From: Erythrobacter rubeus
GTDB taxonomy: Bacteria > Pseudomonadota > Alphaproteobacteria > Sphingomonadales > Sphingomonadaceae
DNA: 64,000 nt
Reading direction: 5' to 3'
Assembly (NCBI RefSeq): GCF_014705715.1
Contig: NZ_JACXLC010000001.1
Span: 1,594,457 to 1,658,456 of the forward strand
A program made the position numbers and the translations under genes. The notes under the pieces were generated by a model. It had not been told where the DNA came from. It worked only from the letters and a program-made list of their open reading frames with translations, and did no database searches. Positions 1 to 9,495 of the stretch are shown one piece after another. Position 1 is the stretch's first letter; each line of letters begins with the position of its first letter.

Positions 1-85
1 TCACAGCATACCACCACGGTTTTCGCACTTCTTGGGGGTAGCGGTCTTGTCTTGAGAGAGGCTGACCGCACGTGGTTCGGGTTGG

Positions 86-1759
86 ATGGCAGTGGAAGAG
101 ACAGAGACCGATAGCAAGACATTCGGGAACGCCGAGAAGGACTTCGTCGCACTCGGCATCGCTATTGCTGCAATCATTCTTTTCGTCGGTACCGGCAGCT
201 CGGTGCTTCCGCGCGCTATCGACGCGGTGTTCTCCGGCGGTAAGGAACCCGAACGGCTACTCGTATCCGCGCTGTTGCTGAATATCGCGCTCATAATTTT
301 CGGCTGGCGGCGATATCGCCAGTTGTCGTACGAAATCGCCGAGCGCAAACGCGCCGAACGTCAGGCCCGCGAACTGGCGGAAATAGACTGCCTGACCAAC
401 TGCCTTAACCGCCGCAGCATGGCAGCAGCCACCCAGCGCTTGCGAAAAACGGCAAGCGAACGCGGTCAAGCCGTCGCCTACACCATGATCGATCTCGACA
501 ATTTCAAACAGATCAACGACATGCACGGTCACTCGGTCGGTGATCAGGTGCTCGTAATTTTGGCCAAGCGGCTGAAAGAGGAACTGCCAGACGACGCGAT
601 CCTGGCGCGCCTCGGCGGTGACGAATTTGCGTTCGTCGTGGCATACGACCTGCATCAGAGGCGGCGGATCGACGATCTTGTCATCCGGCTTTTCGATCAG
701 GCCATCCTGCCGTTTCGCCTTGGTAACCTCGTAATCGATGCAACCATGTCGATGGGCGTGGCGACCGATGACGGGCAGACCGAACTGAACCCAACCCTCG
801 ATGATGCCACCCAATTGATGCACCGCGCGGACATCGCGATGTACCACGCAAAGAAGCAGGGCAAGAACCGCTATTTCTGGTTCGAACCAAGCATGGAAAA
901 CGAGCTGCGTTTTCGCAATGAACTCGAACTCGGTATCCGCCGAGGGATCGTCGACGGCGAATTTGTGCCTTATTACGAGCAGCAGGTAGATATCGCGACC
1001 GGCGAACTCGTCGGATTTGAAATGCTCGCCCGATGGGATTCCCCGGACCTCGGGGTGGTGAGTCCCGAAGTGTTCATTCCGATCACCGAAGAAATCGGAA
1101 TGATTGCAGAGCTGTCCGAGAAACTGATGGATCGCGCGTTCAGGGATGCACAGCAGTGGGACGAGTCGATCACTTTATCGGTCAATATTTCGCCAGTGCA
1201 GCTGAGGGACCCATGGTTCGCACAGAAACTGCTGAAGCAACTGGTCGCCAACAATTTTCCGCCACACAGGCTCGAGATCGAAATCACCGAAAGCTGTCTT
1301 CACGAAAATGTGGGCATGGTGCGATCGACGATCACGAGCCTGAGAAACCAAGGCGTAAAGATCAGCCTCGATGACTTTGGCACTGGTTATTCCAGCCTTG
1401 AGCAGCTGAGATCGTTGCCCTTCGATCGTCTGAAGATAGACCGATCCTTCGTTCGCGAATTGCGTGGCTCGGAGGGTTGCAGCAAAATCGTCGACGCTAT
1501 CATCTCGCTGGGACGCGGGCTCGACCTTCCAATCACCGCAGAGGGTATCGAAAGCGAGGAAATTCTCGATACGCTGAAGCAAATGGGAAATCTCAAAGGT
1601 CAGGGTTTCCTCTACGGCAGACCGGAAAATGCCGAGGAAGTCCACGCTCGGCTCAAAAGTATGGGACTGCTTTCGACAACCTCCGACACGGCAGCGTTGG
1701 TTGCTGAAAATGCCGCTCCCAACATCATCGAGAGCACCAAAACGCGCGCCAGTTTATAG
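86..1759 (+). CDS. Membrane-anchored GGDEF-EAL cyclic-di-GMP protein
   Basis: This 557-residue protein has two hydrophobic segments (about residues 20-41 and 57-73), a short basic linker, a GGDEF domain and a C-terminal EAL domain. The cyclase signature GGDEF is intact at 177-181. The autoinhibitory I-site position reads P-D-D-A instead of RxxD, so product inhibition is probably lost. The EAL domain keeps the catalytic signature as EML (312-314), NISP, ITES, DDFGTGYSS (429-437) and TAEGIE, so phosphodiesterase activity is likely. Both activities are inferred; in such hybrids one is often dominant. The start chosen is ATG at 86. It stands alone upstream of dapF with a 68-bp gap. Confidence 0.9.
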   Translation: MAVEETETDSKTFGNAEKDFVALGIAIAAIILFVGTGSSVLPRAIDAVFSGGKEPERLLVSALLLNIALIIFGWRRYRQLSYEIAERKRAERQARELAEIDCLTNCLNRRSMAAATQRLRKTASERGQAVAYTMIDLDNFKQINDMHGHSVGDQVLVILAKRLKEELPDDAILARLGGDEFAFVVAYDLHQRRRIDDLVIRLFDQAILPFRLGNLVIDATMSMGVATDDGQTELNPTLDDATQLMHRADIAMYHAKKQGKNRYFWFEPSMENELRFRNELELGIRRGIVDGEFVPYYEQQVDIATGELVGFEMLARWDSPDLGVVSPEVFIPITEEIGMIAELSEKLMDRAFRDAQQWDESITLSVNISPVQLRDPWFAQKLLKQLVANNFPPHRLEIEITESCLHENVGMVRSTITSLRNQGVKISLDDFGTGYSSLEQLRSLPFDRLKIDRSFVRELRGSEGCSKIVDAIISLGRGLDLPITAEGIESEEILDTLKQMGNLKGQGFLYGRPENAEEVHARLKSMGLLSTTSDTAALVAENAAPNIIESTKTRASL

Positions 1760-1827
1760 TCTGCGCACTCGCTTCCGATGCCGCGCACTGGACGTGAAGG
1801 TCCGCCGAGCATAAATGCGCGGACGAT

Positions 1828-2637
1828 ATGCGCGTATCCTTCATCAAAATGCACGGTCTCGGCAACGATTTTGTCGTCCTCGATGCTCGCAATCAGCCGA
1901 TTCCTGAGATCTCAGGTAAGATAGCTGCTGGCATCGCCGATCGACGTGAAGGGATTGGCTGCGACCAGTTGATCGTGCTGGGACAAAGCGAAAGCGCCGC
2001 TTTTCGGATGCGGATTTTCAATTCCGATGGCGGCGAGGTTGAGGCGTGCGGAAATGCAAGCCGGGCGGTCGCGTTGCTGCACGGCGAACCAGCCGAGGTC
2101 GAAACTGCCGGAGGGATGATTTCTCTCGAGCTCGCGAGTGGCGGCGCAAGCGTCGATATGGGCGCACCGCGCTTCGACTGGGATGATATCCCCCTCGCTT
2201 ACGCGGTCGACACTTCGGCGATGCCGGTTGCGTGGGATGGACTTGAAAATCCCATGGCGGTCAATGTCGGAAATCCCCACGCAGTCTTTTTCGTGGACGA
2301 CGCAGATGCGATCGACCTAGCGACGCTCGGCCCGGTGATCGAAAACGACCCGCTTTTTCCGCAGCGCATAAATGTGAACGTCGCGAGTTCCATTGCAGAC
2401 AATCATCTGAAGCTGAGCGTTTGGGAACGGGGTGCAGGGTTGACCCGAGCATGCGGGACCGGGGCCTGCGCAACTGCTGTGGCAGCGATCCGCAAGGGCA
2501 TCGCGAAAAGTCCAGTGACAGTCACGCTTCCCGGCGGTGATCTGACCATTTCGTGGGAACAGGGCGGCACGATCCGCATGACCGGTCCTGCAACAGAAGC
2601 GTTTCGCGGCAGTTTCGAATGGGACGATTTCGCGTGA
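1828..2637 (+). CDS. dapF: Diaminopimelate epimerase
   Basis: DapF interconverts LL- and meso-diaminopimelate in the cytoplasm, the penultimate step of lysine synthesis and a source of the peptidoglycan cross-linking residue. The 269-residue length is normal. The two catalytic cysteines are visible in their family contexts: Cys74 in ACGNASR and Cys209 in RACGTGACAT. N-terminal HGLGNDF also fits. Its TGA stop overlaps the GTG start of mtaB (GTGA), so the two are probably translationally coupled. The dapF-mtaB-ftsY order is a common alphaproteobacterial arrangement. Confidence 0.97.
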   Translation: MRVSFIKMHGLGNDFVVLDARNQPIPEISGKIAAGIADRREGIGCDQLIVLGQSESAAFRMRIFNSDGGEVEACGNASRAVALLHGEPAEVETAGGMISLELASGGASVDMGAPRFDWDDIPLAYAVDTSAMPVAWDGLENPMAVNVGNPHAVFFVDDADAIDLATLGPVIENDPLFPQRINVNVASSIADNHLKLSVWERGAGLTRACGTGACATAVAAIRKGIAKSPVTVTLPGGDLTISWEQGGTIRMTGPATEAFRGSFEWDDFA

Positions 2638-3824
2638 GCGCGCCTGCCGACCTCAAGCCGGAAGTGATTTCTCTCGGTTGCCGCCTCAACATTGCAGAGA
2701 GCGAGCGCATGCGCGCGATGCTGGCCGATGCCGGCGATGTCGTCGTCGTGAATTCGTGCGCCGTCACCTCCGAAGCCGTCCGCCAGACCCGTCAAGCTAT
2801 CCGCAAGGCGCGCCGCGCACGGCCGAATGCTCGGCTTATCGTGACCGGCTGCGCTGCCGATATCGAACGCGGCCAGCTAAGCGATATGGACGAAGTCGAC
2901 GGCCTCGTCGCGAACACCGCAAAGCTTGATCCGCGCGCCTGGAATGTACCGGTTGCCCAAGCGCCGCTTGCGCCGACCAAGACCCGCGCGTTTATCGCAG
3001 TCCAGAACGGCTGCGACCATGATTGCACGTTCTGCGTGATACCGCAGGGCCGCGGGGTGAGCCGGTCGCTGTCCATTCGCGATGCGCTCAAACAGATTGA
3101 GCAACACCTCGATCTCGGCGCGAAGGAAGTTGTGCTTACCGGTGTCGACCTGACGTCTTGGGGGCATGATCTGCGAGGCGCACCGAAGCTTGGCGCGCTC
3201 GTCTCGGGGATACTCGACGCATTTCCTTCCCTTGCCAGATTGCGCCTTTCTTCTCTCGACGGGATTGAGATCGACGAGGACCTGTTTGAGCTTCTTGCCA
3301 GCGAAAAAAGGGTTATGCCGCATTTGCATCTTTCGCTCCAGCACGGCGCAGACCTCATCCTGAAGCGGATGAAGCGCCGCCATCTGCGCGCCGATGCGAT
3401 AAAGCTGGTGCAAGGCTTAAAGGCGCGCCGTCCCGATATCGCAGTGGGCGCTGACCTGATGGCTGGATTTCCGACAGAGACCGCACAGCATCACCAGGAC
3501 AATCTCTCCATCATCCGCGAGCTCGATATCGTGCACGGACATATCTTTCCTTTCTCCCCGCGCCCTGGCACGCCAGCAGCCCGTATGCCACAGCATGACC
3601 GGGCCTTGATCAAAGCCCGGGCAGCCGAACTGCGGGCAGCGGTCAGCGAAGTCCGCGCGCATTGGCTCGAAAGCTTTGTGGGCGGAACGCTGCCTATTCT
3701 CGCCGAACGTGACGGGACAGGCTATGCGCCCGCATATGCGCGCGCAGTTCTCCCCGAAGAAACACAGGCGGGCGAGATTGTGCGAATGACGGTGCGGGGC
3801 GTCCAAGAGGGGCAATTGGTATGA
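2634..3824 (+). CDS. mtaB: tRNA (N6-threonylcarbamoyladenosine37-C2)-methylthiotransferase MtaB
   Basis: MtaB is a radical-SAM enzyme that adds a methylthio group to t6A37 in tRNAs reading ANN codons. Counting from GTG at 2634 (396 residues), the three cysteines of the N-terminal cluster-binding domain are at about 16 (GCRLN), 42 and 73 (TGCAAD). The radical-SAM CxxxCxxC motif is C127-C131-C134 (GCDHDCTFC). A C-terminal TRAM-like region follows. GCRLN and length favour MtaB over MiaB. The reading frame is open further upstream (ATG at 2553 or 2619), but GTG gives the typical N-terminus and a 4-base overlap with dapF. Its end overlaps ftsY by ATGA. Confidence 0.93.
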   Translation: MSAPADLKPEVISLGCRLNIAESERMRAMLADAGDVVVVNSCAVTSEAVRQTRQAIRKARRARPNARLIVTGCAADIERGQLSDMDEVDGLVANTAKLDPRAWNVPVAQAPLAPTKTRAFIAVQNGCDHDCTFCVIPQGRGVSRSLSIRDALKQIEQHLDLGAKEVVLTGVDLTSWGHDLRGAPKLGALVSGILDAFPSLARLRLSSLDGIEIDEDLFELLASEKRVMPHLHLSLQHGADLILKRMKRRHLRADAIKLVQGLKARRPDIAVGADLMAGFPTETAQHHQDNLSIIRELDIVHGHIFPFSPRPGTPAARMPQHDRALIKARAAELRAAVSEVRAHWLESFVGGTLPILAERDGTGYAPAYARAVLPEETQAGEIVRMTVRGVQEGQLV

Positions 3825-4744
3825 GCGAAGCTGGCTGGAGCGAGCGACTGCTTGGCGGATTCCGCAAGACGTCCGACCGGCTGTCCGAAAACCTCACCGG
3901 TATTGCCGGCGGAGGACGGCTCGACGAGGCGACGCTCGATGATATCGAAGATGCGCTGATCATCTCAGACTTGGGGCCAGCAGCCGCCTCGCGCATCCGC
4001 AACCGTCTAGCGGAGAAACGCTTCGGCGCGCAGATAACGCAGACCGAGCTCAAAGAGGCTGTCGCAGAGGAAATCGCGGAAATTCTCCGCCCGGTGGCCA
4101 AACCGTTGGAAGTGACTGCGTTCCCTCGCCCGCAAGTCATCCTCGTGATCGGGGTCAATGGATCGGGTAAGACCACGACCATCGCTAAGCTTGCGCATTT
4201 GTTCACCGAGGATGATTACGGTGTATTGCTTGCCGCAGGTGACACCTTCCGCGCAGCCGCCATTGGTCAACTGGCAACGTGGGCCGAACGCGCGGGCGTC
4301 GAGCTGGTGCGCGGCCCCGAAGGCGGCGATCCGGCTAGCATCGTTTTCGATGCGGTCAAGCAGGCTACGGATACGGGCATCGATGCGCTGATCGTGGACA
4401 CTGCCGGCAGGCTCCAGAACAAGCGCGAACTGATGGACGAGCTTGAAAAAATCCGCCGGGTCCTGGGGCGGCTCAACCCCGAGGCGCCGCATGATGTGGT
4501 GCTGGTGCTCGATGCGACCAATGGGCAAAATGCTCTTTCGCAAATAGATGTCTTCAAGGAAGTGGCGGGCGTTACTGGGCTGATTATGACCAAACTCGAC
4601 GGGACGGCGCGCGGCGGCGTGCTGGTTGCGGCCGCCGAGCAATATGGCCTGCCCATTCACGCGATAGGGGTCGGTGAGAAGATGGAAGACTTGCGCGCCT
4701 TCGACCCGGATCTGGTGGCGCGCGTGATAGCAGGTGTGGCCTGA
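3821..4744 (+). CDS. ftsY: Signal recognition particle receptor FtsY
   Basis: FtsY is the SRP receptor GTPase that delivers ribosome-nascent-chain complexes to the inner membrane. The 307 residues cover an N domain and a G domain. The P-loop GVNGSGKTTT is at 111-120, followed by DTFRAAA, DTAGR and TKLDGTARGG, all diagnostic of SRP GTPases. The long acidic A domain of the E. coli protein is absent, which is usual for alphaproteobacteria. The gene overlaps mtaB by four bases and yciB by one (TGATG), suggesting one transcript. The SRP RNA partner lies in the same window near 39.7 kb. Confidence 0.97.
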   Translation: MSEAGWSERLLGGFRKTSDRLSENLTGIAGGGRLDEATLDDIEDALIISDLGPAAASRIRNRLAEKRFGAQITQTELKEAVAEEIAEILRPVAKPLEVTAFPRPQVILVIGVNGSGKTTTIAKLAHLFTEDDYGVLLAAGDTFRAAAIGQLATWAERAGVELVRGPEGGDPASIVFDAVKQATDTGIDALIVDTAGRLQNKRELMDELEKIRRVLGRLNPEAPHDVVLVLDATNGQNALSQIDVFKEVAGVTGLIMTKLDGTARGGVLVAAAEQYGLPIHAIGVGEKMEDLRAFDPDLVARVIAGVA

Positions 4745-5391
4745 TGGCAGATAACGAAACCAAGAAAGCCGGTTCGAGCTGGCTCAATGTCGCGGTCGAT
4801 TACGGGCCGCTGCTCGTGTTTCTCGGCGTCTACCGCTTCAACGCGCCTGACGATCCCAATCCGGCGGGCGAACTGCTTGCGATCATGTACGGCACCGGTG
4901 CGTTCATGGTTGCAGCCGTCAGTGCTCTGGTAATTTCCAAGTGGCGGCTTGGCAAAATCTCGCCAATGCTGTGGTTCTCGACGGCCTTGATCCTCGGGTT
5001 CGGAGCGTTGACGATCTTCTTCGGCGATCCTCGCTTCGTGCAGCTTAAACCAACGATCATCTACAGCGTTTTCGGCGTAGCTCTGCTGGTTGGCTATTTC
5101 CTGAGCCGTCCGCTGCTGAAAATCCTTTTGGAAGCCGCATTCGAGGGACTGTCCGATAAAGGTTGGCTAAAATTATCGCGCAACTGGGGTGTATTTTTCC
5201 TCATCCTTGCCGCGCTGAACGAAGCGCTGGTCGCCTACATGACATTCGAAGGCTGGCTATGGGCAAAGCTTTGGGTGTTCCTTCCGCTCACGTTCCTGTT
5301 CACGTTCACCCAGCTTCCGATGCTGCTCAAGCACGGGCTCGATGTTGGACAAGAAGAGGACGTGGTGAACGACGAACCGCCTACAGCTTAA
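4744..5391 (+). CDS. yciB: Inner membrane septation protein A (YciB/IspZ family)
   Basis: This 215-residue protein is strongly hydrophobic with about five or six membrane segments. It has the family's early motif around GPLLVFLGVYRF and a C-terminal WLWAKLWVFLPLTF segment. The family is linked to cell-envelope integrity and septation in enterobacteria; the biochemical role is not settled. A hydrophilic acidic tail of about 15 residues ends the protein. The start overlaps the ftsY stop by one base, so it is probably co-translated. It closes the plus-strand run that starts with dapF. Confidence 0.88.
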   Translation: MADNETKKAGSSWLNVAVDYGPLLVFLGVYRFNAPDDPNPAGELLAIMYGTGAFMVAAVSALVISKWRLGKISPMLWFSTALILGFGALTIFFGDPRFVQLKPTIIYSVFGVALLVGYFLSRPLLKILLEAAFEGLSDKGWLKLSRNWGVFFLILAALNEALVAYMTFEGWLWAKLWVFLPLTFLFTFTQLPMLLKHGLDVGQEEDVVNDEPPTA

Positions 5392-5588
5392 ACAGCCACG
5401 ATTTCCCATCCGAGCGGCGCACGATCGCAATCAGCATAGAGCGCGCGGCGCGCACGTTCCTGCAGCATTGCCGAAACCACGGCTTCCTGATTGTCTACCG
5501 TCCGGCTTGCACTGCTCGGGCTCAAATAGCCGCGATGACCGTTTTTGTGCTCGGTACGACATTGGGCGAAAACTCGGATGGAGGTCAT
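5388..5588 (-). CDS. Possible small protein of unknown function
   Basis: A 66-codon ORF with no family I recognise. Support comes from a good Shine-Dalgarno stretch (GAGGA, eight bases before the ATG at 5588) and from a location and strand that fit the genes downstream of kup. The C-terminal half is helical and charged, ending LGWEIVAV. It converges on yciB and overlaps its stop by four bases. An overlapping frame (5431-5709) is also open, so this could be a degenerate gene. The flanking 5589-5749 shows nothing else. Confidence 0.4.
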   Translation of the reverse strand: MTSIRVFAQCRTEHKNGHRGYLSPSSASRTVDNQEAVVSAMLQERARRALYADCDRAPLGWEIVAV

Positions 5589-5749
5589 GGCGTAATTCCT
5601 CGTCGATGGGGATCTGCTCGAAAACGGGAATGAGATCGATGACGGGCATTACGGTCCAGATGACGGATTCGTTACAAATCACGCGTTTGCCCGCTGTTCC
5701 TGCGGACACCAGATCGATATCTCTGGAGTGGCGCTAGCGCCCTGTGCGG

Positions 5750-6754
5750 TCAGAAAGCTCCGAGGAATTCGGTCGTGTTGTCGCCAAGCGCGTCGAGATC
5801 GTAACCGCCTTCCATCACGATCACACTTGGCAGGCCGAGCGCCGCAATGTCGCGTCCGATGACGGCGTAGTCCTCGCGCTGCAGCTCGAAATGGGAAATC
5901 GGGTCAAGCGCGAAGGTGTCCGCACCGAAACTTACAAGGAGCAGCTCAGGCGCGGACGCTTCGATCTTCTTCAGCGCTTGGCTGAGCGCGCTGCGATAGG
6001 GCTCAATGGTCGTGCCTCGAGGCAGCGGATAATTGAGCGTTGCGCCAGCGCCATCGCCCTCCCCGCGCTCATCCGCATGCCCCCAGTAGAACGGAAAATC
6101 GGTTCTTGGATCGGCATGTAGTGAGGCGAACAGCACGTTGCCGCGCCTCCAGAAAATGTCCTGCGTACCGTTCCCGTGATGATAGTCGACATCGAGGATC
6201 GCAACGCGCGAACGCCCCTGATCGAGAGCGTGCTGCGCGGCAATGGCGACATTGTTTAGGTAGCAGTATCCGCCGAGATAATCGCGCCCTGCATGGTGCC
6301 CCGGCGGGCGGCACAGGGCGAAGGCAGACTTTTCTCCGGACAGAACAGTATGGGCGGCAGCGACCGCACATTGCGCGTTCCAGTAGGCGGCTTCCCATGT
6401 GCTATCGGAGATCGGAGTCGACGCATCCATGCTGTACTGCCCCAGCTCGGCATCGATTCGCCCGAATTCGAGCGCCCGTCGGCGGACGATTGGCCAGACA
6501 TATCCAATCGCATCGCCGCTGCGCCCTGCCTCTCGCCAGCGGGTCATGGCTGTCTTCAAAAAGTGAAGGTATTCCGGCGCATGAACGGCCGCAATCGGAC
6601 CTTCACCGAAATCCGCTGGAGCCGTGGCAGCGCCCACGGTGCCCGCAATCTTTCGAGCTCTGTCTGCAGATTCGTAATAGTCGGTCCAGTCGCCATTATG
6701 CAGCTCACGGGCCGGGTTATGAAGGCACTGGCGGTCGTCGAAGAATATCTGCAT
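5750..6754 (-). CDS. aphA: Acetylpolyamine amidohydrolase (class II HDAC-like)
   Basis: The 334-residue protein belongs to the zinc-dependent histone deacetylase superfamily. It resembles bacterial acetylpolyamine amidohydrolases along its whole length, including the N-terminal pattern of an acidic FFD/E stretch followed by RELHNG. The catalytic His pair is H153-H154 (PPGHHAG). Zinc ligands are D190 and H192 (DVDYHHGNG) and D279 (FGADTF). GGYCYLNN and VVMEGGYD-like elements are present. Expected activity is removal of acetyl groups from putrescine, spermidine or related amines in the cytoplasm; substrate choice is inferred. It follows kup by 16 bp and is probably co-transcribed with it. Confidence 0.85.
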   Translation of the reverse strand: MQIFFDDRQCLHNPARELHNGDWTDYYESADRARKIAGTVGAATAPADFGEGPIAAVHAPEYLHFLKTAMTRWREAGRSGDAIGYVWPIVRRRALEFGRIDAELGQYSMDASTPISDSTWEAAYWNAQCAVAAAHTVLSGEKSAFALCRPPGHHAGRDYLGGYCYLNNVAIAAQHALDQGRSRVAILDVDYHHGNGTQDIFWRRGNVLFASLHADPRTDFPFYWGHADERGEGDGAGATLNYPLPRGTTIEPYRSALSQALKKIEASAPELLLVSFGADTFALDPISHFELQREDYAVIGRDIAALGLPSVIVMEGGYDLDALGDNTTEFLGAF

Positions 6755-6770
6755 CGCTGAGCCTACCTGG

Positions 6771-8708
6771 CTAGATTTCGACCTGGCTGCCCAGCTCCAC
6801 CACTCGGTTCGTCGGGAGCTTGAAGAAATCCATCGCGCTGGCCGAGTTTCTCAGCAGCCATGCGAAAATCTTTTCCCTCCAGATCGGCATGCCCGGCTTG
6901 TCGCTGGCCAGCAGCGTCTGACGCGACAGGAAGAAGCTGGTGTGCATCATGTCGAATTCACCGCCGCACCGTTCCATCTTTTTCAGACCGATGGGTACGT
7001 TGGTTTCCTCCATGAAGCCGTAATGCAGCACCGCTCGATAAAACCCATCGCCCATATCGGTGTACTCGCAGCGCGCATCGGGATCGACATAGGGCACATC
7101 TTGAATGTCCACGGTCAGGATGACGACGCGCTCATGCAGCACCTTGTTATGTTTGATATTGTGGAGCAGCGCGGACGGGACGCCGGAACTGCTCGACGCC
7201 ATGAAGATTGCGGTACCCGGCACACGCAGCGCCGAGTTCTTGGCCGACTTCGCGAAAATCTCCATCGGGAGCGCGTGTTCGCTCATGCGTTCGCGCATCA
7301 GCTTGCGGCCGCGGGCCCAGGTGGTGAGCAAAAGGAAGGCGATGAAGCCGACCATAAGCGGGAACCAGCCGCCCTGAGGCACCTTCGTCAGGTTCGCCGC
7401 GAAATAGGCTCCGTCTACGATCAGGAAGACCAGCACGACCGGCAGGGCATACCACCACTTCCACTTCCATACTCCGACGAACAGAACCGCCATCAGAAGC
7501 GTGTCGATCGTCACCGCACCGGTAACCGCAATGCCGTATGCGCTCGCGAGATTGGACGAATTCTGGAAGGTCAGGACGAGGATAATGACGGCCACCATCA
7601 GTGCCCAATTCACCGCAGGGATATATATCTGTCCGCCCTCAGTCTCGCTAGTGTGGCGGATGTTGAGGCGCGGGATATAGCCCATCTGGATTGCCTGATG
7701 GGTGATCGAGAATGCGCCGGAGATAACAGCCTGGCTGGCGATAAAAGTCGCGATCGTTGCCAGAAGGACCAGCGGCAGCCGGTATTCCTCGGATGCGAGG
7801 AAGAAGAATGGGCTCTGGATCGCTTCGGCTGCCTGCTCGGGCGGAAGGCTGATGATCATCGCCCCCTGTCCGAAGTAATTGAGCAAGAGGCATGGCATCA
7901 CGAAGCCAAACCAGGAGAGGCGCATGGGACCGCGCCCAAAATGCCCCATATCGGAATACAGCGCTTCGGAACCGGTCACCGCAAGCACGACCGAGCCGAG
8001 CGCGAGGAATGCGAGCCAACCATCGAGGAAGAAGAAATTGATCGCATAGTAGGGGTTAAGCGCCCACAGGATTTCCGGCATATTGATGATCTGCCAAAGA
8101 CCCATTCCCGCGATTACGGTGAAGTAGACGATCATCACGGGCGCAAACAGCGCGCCGACCTTCGCCGTCCCGCGCTTTTGGAGTACGAACAGGAAAACCA
8201 GCAGGCCGAGCGCAATGGGAATGACGAAGCGCTGCAATCCCGCATCGACCACTGTCAGCCCCTCGACCGCCGACAGAACCGAAATCGCCGGCGTGATCAT
8301 ACTGTCGCCATAGAAAAGCGAGGTCGCAAAGACTCCGAGGAGGATCGCGACCCAGCCATACTTGGACTTCGATATGCTGCGCGAAATGAGCGCGACGAGC
8401 GCGAGCGAGCCGCCCTGCCCCTTGTTATCGGCCCGCATCAATATCGAGACATACTGGATCGACACGACGAGCGTCATCGACCAGAAAATCAGACTGATGA
8501 CCCCTAGAACATGGGGTGTATCCAGCGCGAGCGGATGCGGCCCGACAAAAGTCTCGCGAAACGCGTAAAGCGGGCTGGTGCCGATATCACCGAAGACAAC
8601 ACCGATTGCGCCCACCGCCAACGCCTTCTTCGAGGCATTGTGGCCATGTCCTCCGGTGGGAGGTTGATGGGCCGGAGGCACCGCCGGTGATGTTGGTGTA
8701 TCGTTCAT
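6771..8708 (-). CDS. kup: Low-affinity potassium uptake protein Kup
   Basis: A 645-residue KUP/HAK/KT transporter with the N-terminal signature [19 protein letters not shown] and about twelve membrane segments, followed by a C-terminal cytosolic domain of roughly 150 residues. Length matches the bacterial family. It imports potassium, normally with protons. A short Pro/His/Gly-rich N-terminal tail precedes the first membrane segment. It heads a probable two-gene unit with the acetylpolyamine amidohydrolase; both affect cytoplasmic cation balance, a link that is only inference. The 148-bp gap to ccmI must hold its promoter if it is not read from the ccm operon. Confidence 0.96.
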   Translation of the reverse strand: MNDTPTSPAVPPAHQPPTGGHGHNASKKALAVGAIGVVFGDIGTSPLYAFRETFVGPHPLALDTPHVLGVISLIFWSMTLVVSIQYVSILMRADNKGQGGSLALVALISRSISKSKYGWVAILLGVFATSLFYGDSMITPAISVLSAVEGLTVVDAGLQRFVIPIALGLLVFLFVLQKRGTAKVGALFAPVMIVYFTVIAGMGLWQIINMPEILWALNPYYAINFFFLDGWLAFLALGSVVLAVTGSEALYSDMGHFGRGPMRLSWFGFVMPCLLLNYFGQGAMIISLPPEQAAEAIQSPFFFLASEEYRLPLVLLATIATFIASQAVISGAFSITHQAIQMGYIPRLNIRHTSETEGGQIYIPAVNWALMVAVIILVLTFQNSSNLASAYGIAVTGAVTIDTLLMAVLFVGVWKWKWWYALPVVLVFLIVDGAYFAANLTKVPQGGWFPLMVGFIAFLLLTTWARGRKLMRERMSEHALPMEIFAKSAKNSALRVPGTAIFMASSSSGVPSALLHNIKHNKVLHERVVILTVDIQDVPYVDPDARCEYTDMGDGFYRAVLHYGFMEETNVPIGLKKMERCGGEFDMMHTSFFLSRQTLLASDKPGMPIWREKIFAWLLRNSASAMDFFKLPTNRVVELGSQVEI

Positions 8709-8856
8709 TCTATCTGGATTTCCCGAATCCGGTACTGCCCCTAAGCGCCTGTCATTTCCGGAAGCGCGTCATTCGAAATGCGCCATTGCGCGAAGGTGCG
8801 GCCCCTAGCACCGCCTTTTCGCGCTCGCAACAATTCGCCCGCCCCCAACTGTGGCA

Positions 8857-9495
8857 CTATTGCAGCATCGGCGCATTGGCGATCATCTGGTCGAGTTGCC
8901 CCACGCGCGCCGCAAGGTCCTCACGCCACGGCGCATCGTCAGGTGAGCGTTCTAGGAGGTCGGCCCAAATCGAACGCGCCCGGCGGATCTGACCGCTCTG
9001 CAAAAACGCAAAGCCGAGGAAAAAGTCACTCGCGGGGTTTGCAGGATCGATCGCTCTTGCACGGTCGAAAGCGTGCTCTGCGGCGGGTGTGACCGTCCCA
9101 TCGGCATGGCCCGTCAGCGCCATGGCAAGCGCAAGCCAGCCCTCGAGATGATCCGGATTCTCATTGAGACCTCGCCGTAGCAGACCCGCTGCATCATCGA
9201 ACTGTCCGCGCCGCGCAAAAGCATCGGACGTCAGGAGGTAATTCGGGGTCGGCGTATTCTCACCGAACAGAGATCGCCGCGCCTCAACCATCCCCTCACC
9301 CGAGCGTGGTTCCTGTACCTGCGCTGCTTTTGGGCTACCCGGCTGTTCGGGCGAGCCCTGCCAGGCATATCCGGCCAAACCGAAGAGCAAGACGGACCCG
9401 AACAGCGCGTATCCTTCTCGAGGGAGGCGGAGGACCGTCGCGGCGATCGCGAACGCGACCAGCGCCAGCGCGAGAACGGCGATCCAACCCGCCAT
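8857..9495 (-). CDS. ccmI: Cytochrome c biogenesis TPR protein, CcmI-like
   Basis: The 212-residue protein has two N-terminal hydrophobic segments (about 4-22 and 30-46), a Pro/Gln-rich linker and a C-terminal helical region built from tetratricopeptide-type units (for example GWLALAMALTGHADG and PASDFFLGFAFLQSG). This is the layout of CcmI/CycH, which in the periplasm binds apocytochrome c and presents it to the CcmF-CcmH haem lyase. It is shorter than the roughly 400-residue CcmI of Rhodobacter. It is the last gene of the ccm operon and overlaps ccmH by one base. Confidence 0.8.
   Translation of the reverse strand: MAGWIAVLALALVAFAIAATVLRLPREGYALFGSVLLFGLAGYAWQGSPEQPGSPKAAQVQEPRSGEGMVEARRSLFGENTPTPNYLLTSDAFARRGQFDDAAGLLRRGLNENPDHLEGWLALAMALTGHADGTVTPAAEHAFDRARAIDPANPASDFFLGFAFLQSGQIRRARSIWADLLERSPDDAPWREDLAARVGQLDQMIANAPMLQ

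Noticed and set aside
1..348. Minus-strand ORF at the left edge
   Set aside because: It overlaps the start of the GGDEF-EAL gene on the other strand, has no family features and no ribosome site.
6942..8507. 521-codon plus-strand ORF
   Set aside because: Antisense to kup; its composition (His/Arg/Asp/Gln-rich) is typical of a shadow frame.
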